Shown piece after piece: positions 5,948 through 7,808 of a stretch of DNA of 7,808 nucleotides (within the stretch, counting starts at the first letter, position 1; every line of letters starts with the position of its first letter). A program made the position numbers and the translations under genes. The stretch is from Clostridiales bacterium (GTDB lineage Bacteria > Bacillota > Clostridia > Oscillospirales > JAAYOS01), in contig JAAYMG010000191.1 in NCBI GenBank assembly GCA_012521525.1, positions 1 to 7,808 of the forward strand, given 5' to 3'. The notes under the pieces are model-generated. The model saw only the letters and a list, made by a program, of their open reading frames with translations. It searched no databases and was not told where the DNA came from.

Positions 5948-7808
5948 ATCCGGAGGAGTGCGGACGCAGCCCGCTGTACGCCAGGGTAGCCGTAAGTTCC
6001 ATCCATTACGGCATAGATCGGCCATATGACTATATGATACCCCGATCCATGGAGGAATACCTCAGGCCCGGGATGCGGGTGATCGTCCCGTTCGGCCTCG
6101 GAAACAGAAAGTCCGAGGCTATGGTACTTCAGATTTCCGACAAAACCGGATTTGACAACGTAAAGAGCATCCTGCGGGTCCTCGACAATGAGCCAGTATT
6201 GAGCCGCGAGATGATCAATCTCCTGCTGAGGCTGAGGGAGATTTGCTTTTGCACGTTCTATGACATATTGAAGGCTGCGCTGCCGGCAGGGCTTTGGTTC
6301 CACCTGGAGCAGAAGCTCCGGATCGTGCCCGGAGCTGTCGTTGAAGATGACGGCGGCATATACTCTGAACAGGAAAGGATCATTCTCGAAAAGTTAAAAA
6401 AGCCGGCGACGCCGCAGGCACTTGAGGAAATGCTTCCTTTTGACCCCATACCTGCGATCAGGAGCCTTACGGAAAAAGGGATCATTGAGTCGGAGACGAC
6501 GGCAGTACGCGGAGTCGGTGACAAGACCATCCGCCTGGCGTCGCTTGCCGTATCTGCGGAGGAAGCCGAGGAACATATCAGATCATACGGCAAAAAGGCC
6601 CCGACCCATGCCAAGATCCTTGAGTTCCTGATGTCGGCGGGAGAAGCTTCCGAAGGAGAAATCGTGTATTATACGGGGTGCAGCGCTTCATCCGTTCGGA
6701 GGCTTGCCGAAAAGGGCCTTATCGAGCTGAGAGAACAGGAAGTCATGAGGAGGCCGGATTTCGACCGGGAGCCCAAACAGGTGGAACATGTGGTGCTGAA
6801 CGCCGAGCAGGGATCCACCGCCGAGGGGCTCATTTCGCTTGCGGACAGCGGAAAGCCTTCGGTAGCTTTGCTTTTCGGCGTAACAGGCAGCGGCAAGACC
6901 CAGGTATACATGTCCGTGATCGAGCATGTACTGAATAAAGGAAAGACGGCACTGGTCCTGGTTCCGGAGATCGCTCTCACTCCTCAGCTGATGCGCATAT
7001 TTATATCCAGGTTTGGTGACAAGACAGCAATACTGCATTCAATGCTCAGCACCGGACAGCGCAGCGATGAGTGGAAGCGGATAAAAAGAGGTCAGGCACG
7101 GCTCGTACTGGGAACACGGTCGGCCATTTTTGCACCGCTTGAAAATATCGGTGTTATTGTCATCGATGAGGAACAGGAACATACTTATAAATCAGAGAAT
7201 GTTCCGAGGTACCATGCAAGGGATGTAGCTAAATACAGGGCATATTACAACGATGCGCTTCTGATCCTGGCGAGCGCCACCCCGTCCGTCGAAAGTTTTT
7301 ATTCTGCGAAAACGGGAAAATATAACCTGTTTACGCTTAAGGAAAGATATAATAAGAGTGCATTGCCTGAAGTGCTGATAGCAGATATGAGGAAAGAGCT
7401 TATAAACGCCAATCCGTCCACTATCAGCTCTCTTTTGAAAAGTGAAATTTCGAAGAACCTTGAAAGAGGCGAACAGACGATCCTGTTCCTGAACAGGAGG
7501 GGGAACAGCCGAAGGCTTGTCTGCGGCGAGTGCGGTGCGATACCGGAGTGCAACCAGTGTACAAATCCGATGACGTACCATTCAGCAAACGGCCGCCTGA
7601 TGTGCCATTTATGCGGAAGCTCCCGCAATGTTGAGTATCGTTGCCCTGCTTGCGGAGGTGAGTATAAATTTATCGGAGCCGGTACGCAGAAGTGCGAGAA
7701 GGATCTGAAGGAGCTTTTTGGCGGTATCGAAATACTGCGGATGGACTCCGACACTACTTCCGCAAGACGCTCTCACGAGGAAATCCTCGGCCGGTTCCGT
7801 GATGAAAA
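5944..7808 (+). CDS. priA: Primosomal protein N' (PriA helicase), 3' end outside window
   Basis: The frame is open from the ATG at 5944 to the right edge (621 codons, no stop), against about 730-810 residues for complete PriA. PriA is a 3'-to-5' superfamily 2 DNA helicase that binds stalled forks and restarts replication by loading DnaD/DnaB/DnaC-type partners. Visible are the N-terminal fork-binding domain (about 12-110, with HYGIDRPYDYMIP and RPGMRVIVPFG), a winged-helix region (about 113-180), Walker A GVTGSGKT (312-319), PEIALTPQ, GTRSAIFAPL, the Walker B/DEAH-type motif as DEEQEH (408-413) followed by PRYHARDVA, LASATPSVESF, and FLNRRG. All eight zinc-binding cysteines are present (527, 530, 536, 539, 554, 557, 567, 570). 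The helicase motifs at the C-terminal end are cut off. No strong SD precedes it; the ATGA overlap with rpoZ suggests coupled initiation. The Gln in DEEQ replaces the His usual in E. coli and Bacillus. Confidence 0.95.
   Translation, partial: MNPEECGRSPLYARVAVSSIHYGIDRPYDYMIPRSMEEYLRPGMRVIVPFGLGNRKSEAMVLQISDKTGFDNVKSILRVLDNEPVLSREMINLLLRLREICFCTFYDILKAALPAGLWFHLEQKLRIVPGAVVEDDGGIYSEQERIILEKLKKPATPQALEEMLPFDPIPAIRSLTEKGIIESETTAVRGVGDKTIRLASLAVSAEEAEEHIRSYGKKAPTHAKILEFLMSAGEASEGEIVYYTGCSASSVRRLAEKGLIELREQEVMRRPDFDREPKQVEHVVLNAEQGSTAEGLISLADSGKPSVALLFGVTGSGKTQVYMSVIEHVLNKGKTALVLVPEIALTPQLMRIFISRFGDKTAILHSMLSTGQRSDEWKRIKRGQARLVLGTRSAIFAPLENIGVIVIDEEQEHTYKSENVPRYHARDVAKYRAYYNDALLILASATPSVESFYSAKTGKYNLFTLKERYNKSALPEVLIADMRKELINANPSTISSLLKSEISKNLERGEQTILFLNRRGNSRRLVCGECGAIPECNQCTNPMTYHSANGRLMCHLCGSSRNVEYRCPACGGEYKFIGAGTQKCEKDLKELFGGIEILRMDSDTTSARRSHEEILGRFRDE

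Noticed and set aside
5811..6029. Plus-strand frame of 72 codons bridging rpoZ and priA
   Set aside because: It is an out-of-frame reading of both genes; the overlap ATGA at 5944-5947 explains the junction.
5734..6303. Minus-strand frame of 189 codons spanning rpoZ and the start of priA
   Set aside because: It covers two clearly recognised genes and encodes no recognisable motif.

Overview
The window reads as one continuous, co-directional (+ strand) chromosomal gene train from a Bacillota bacterium, most likely class Clostridia. The evidence is the c-di-AMP pair cdaA-cdaR, a RemA (DUF370) protein next to gmk and rpoZ, Firmicute-type Shine-Dalgarno sequences, TTG start use, moderate base composition and heavy AGG/AGA/ATA codon use. 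Family or genus cannot be fixed from this window. Eleven genes are present: nine complete genes and a complete-looking but unnamed membrane gene are bounded by the 3' end of cdaA on the left and a priA that runs off the right edge. No mobile element, CRISPR array, tRNA or rRNA is seen, and no stretch over 100 bases lacks a gene.

Left block (1-1777): the last 46 codons of the diadenylate cyclase cdaA overlap cdaR (YbbR-repeat regulator), which overlaps an RseC/MucC-like membrane protein with a cysteine cluster. The glmM gene that follows cdaR in Bacillus subtilis is not here.

Middle block (1873-3893): after the only real intergenic gap (95 bases, with a weak promoter candidate and a long-range inverted repeat) come three poorly characterised genes. 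These are a DUF5685-type all-helical protein with conserved-looking cysteines and an Asp-rich motif; a J-domain/TPR-like co-chaperone with an eight-cysteine C-terminal tail; and a small polytopic membrane protein. The first two overlap by 17 bases and the third starts one base after the second stops, so they probably form a translationally coupled unit. This block is the least understood part of the window.

Right block (3930-7808): yicC (endoribonuclease family) - remA - gmk - rpoZ - priA. This is the order found around yloC in Bacillus, except that coaBC, normally between rpoZ and priA there, is missing and rpoZ overlaps priA by 4 bases. These genes link RNA turnover, a DNA-binding matrix regulator, GMP-to-GDP conversion, RNA polymerase assembly and replication restart.

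Most of the window is ordinary housekeeping sequence. The best candidates for new biology are the DUF5685/J-domain pair, with its cysteine-rich tail and its squalene-synthase-like Asp motif, and the RseC-like gene attached to the c-di-AMP locus.
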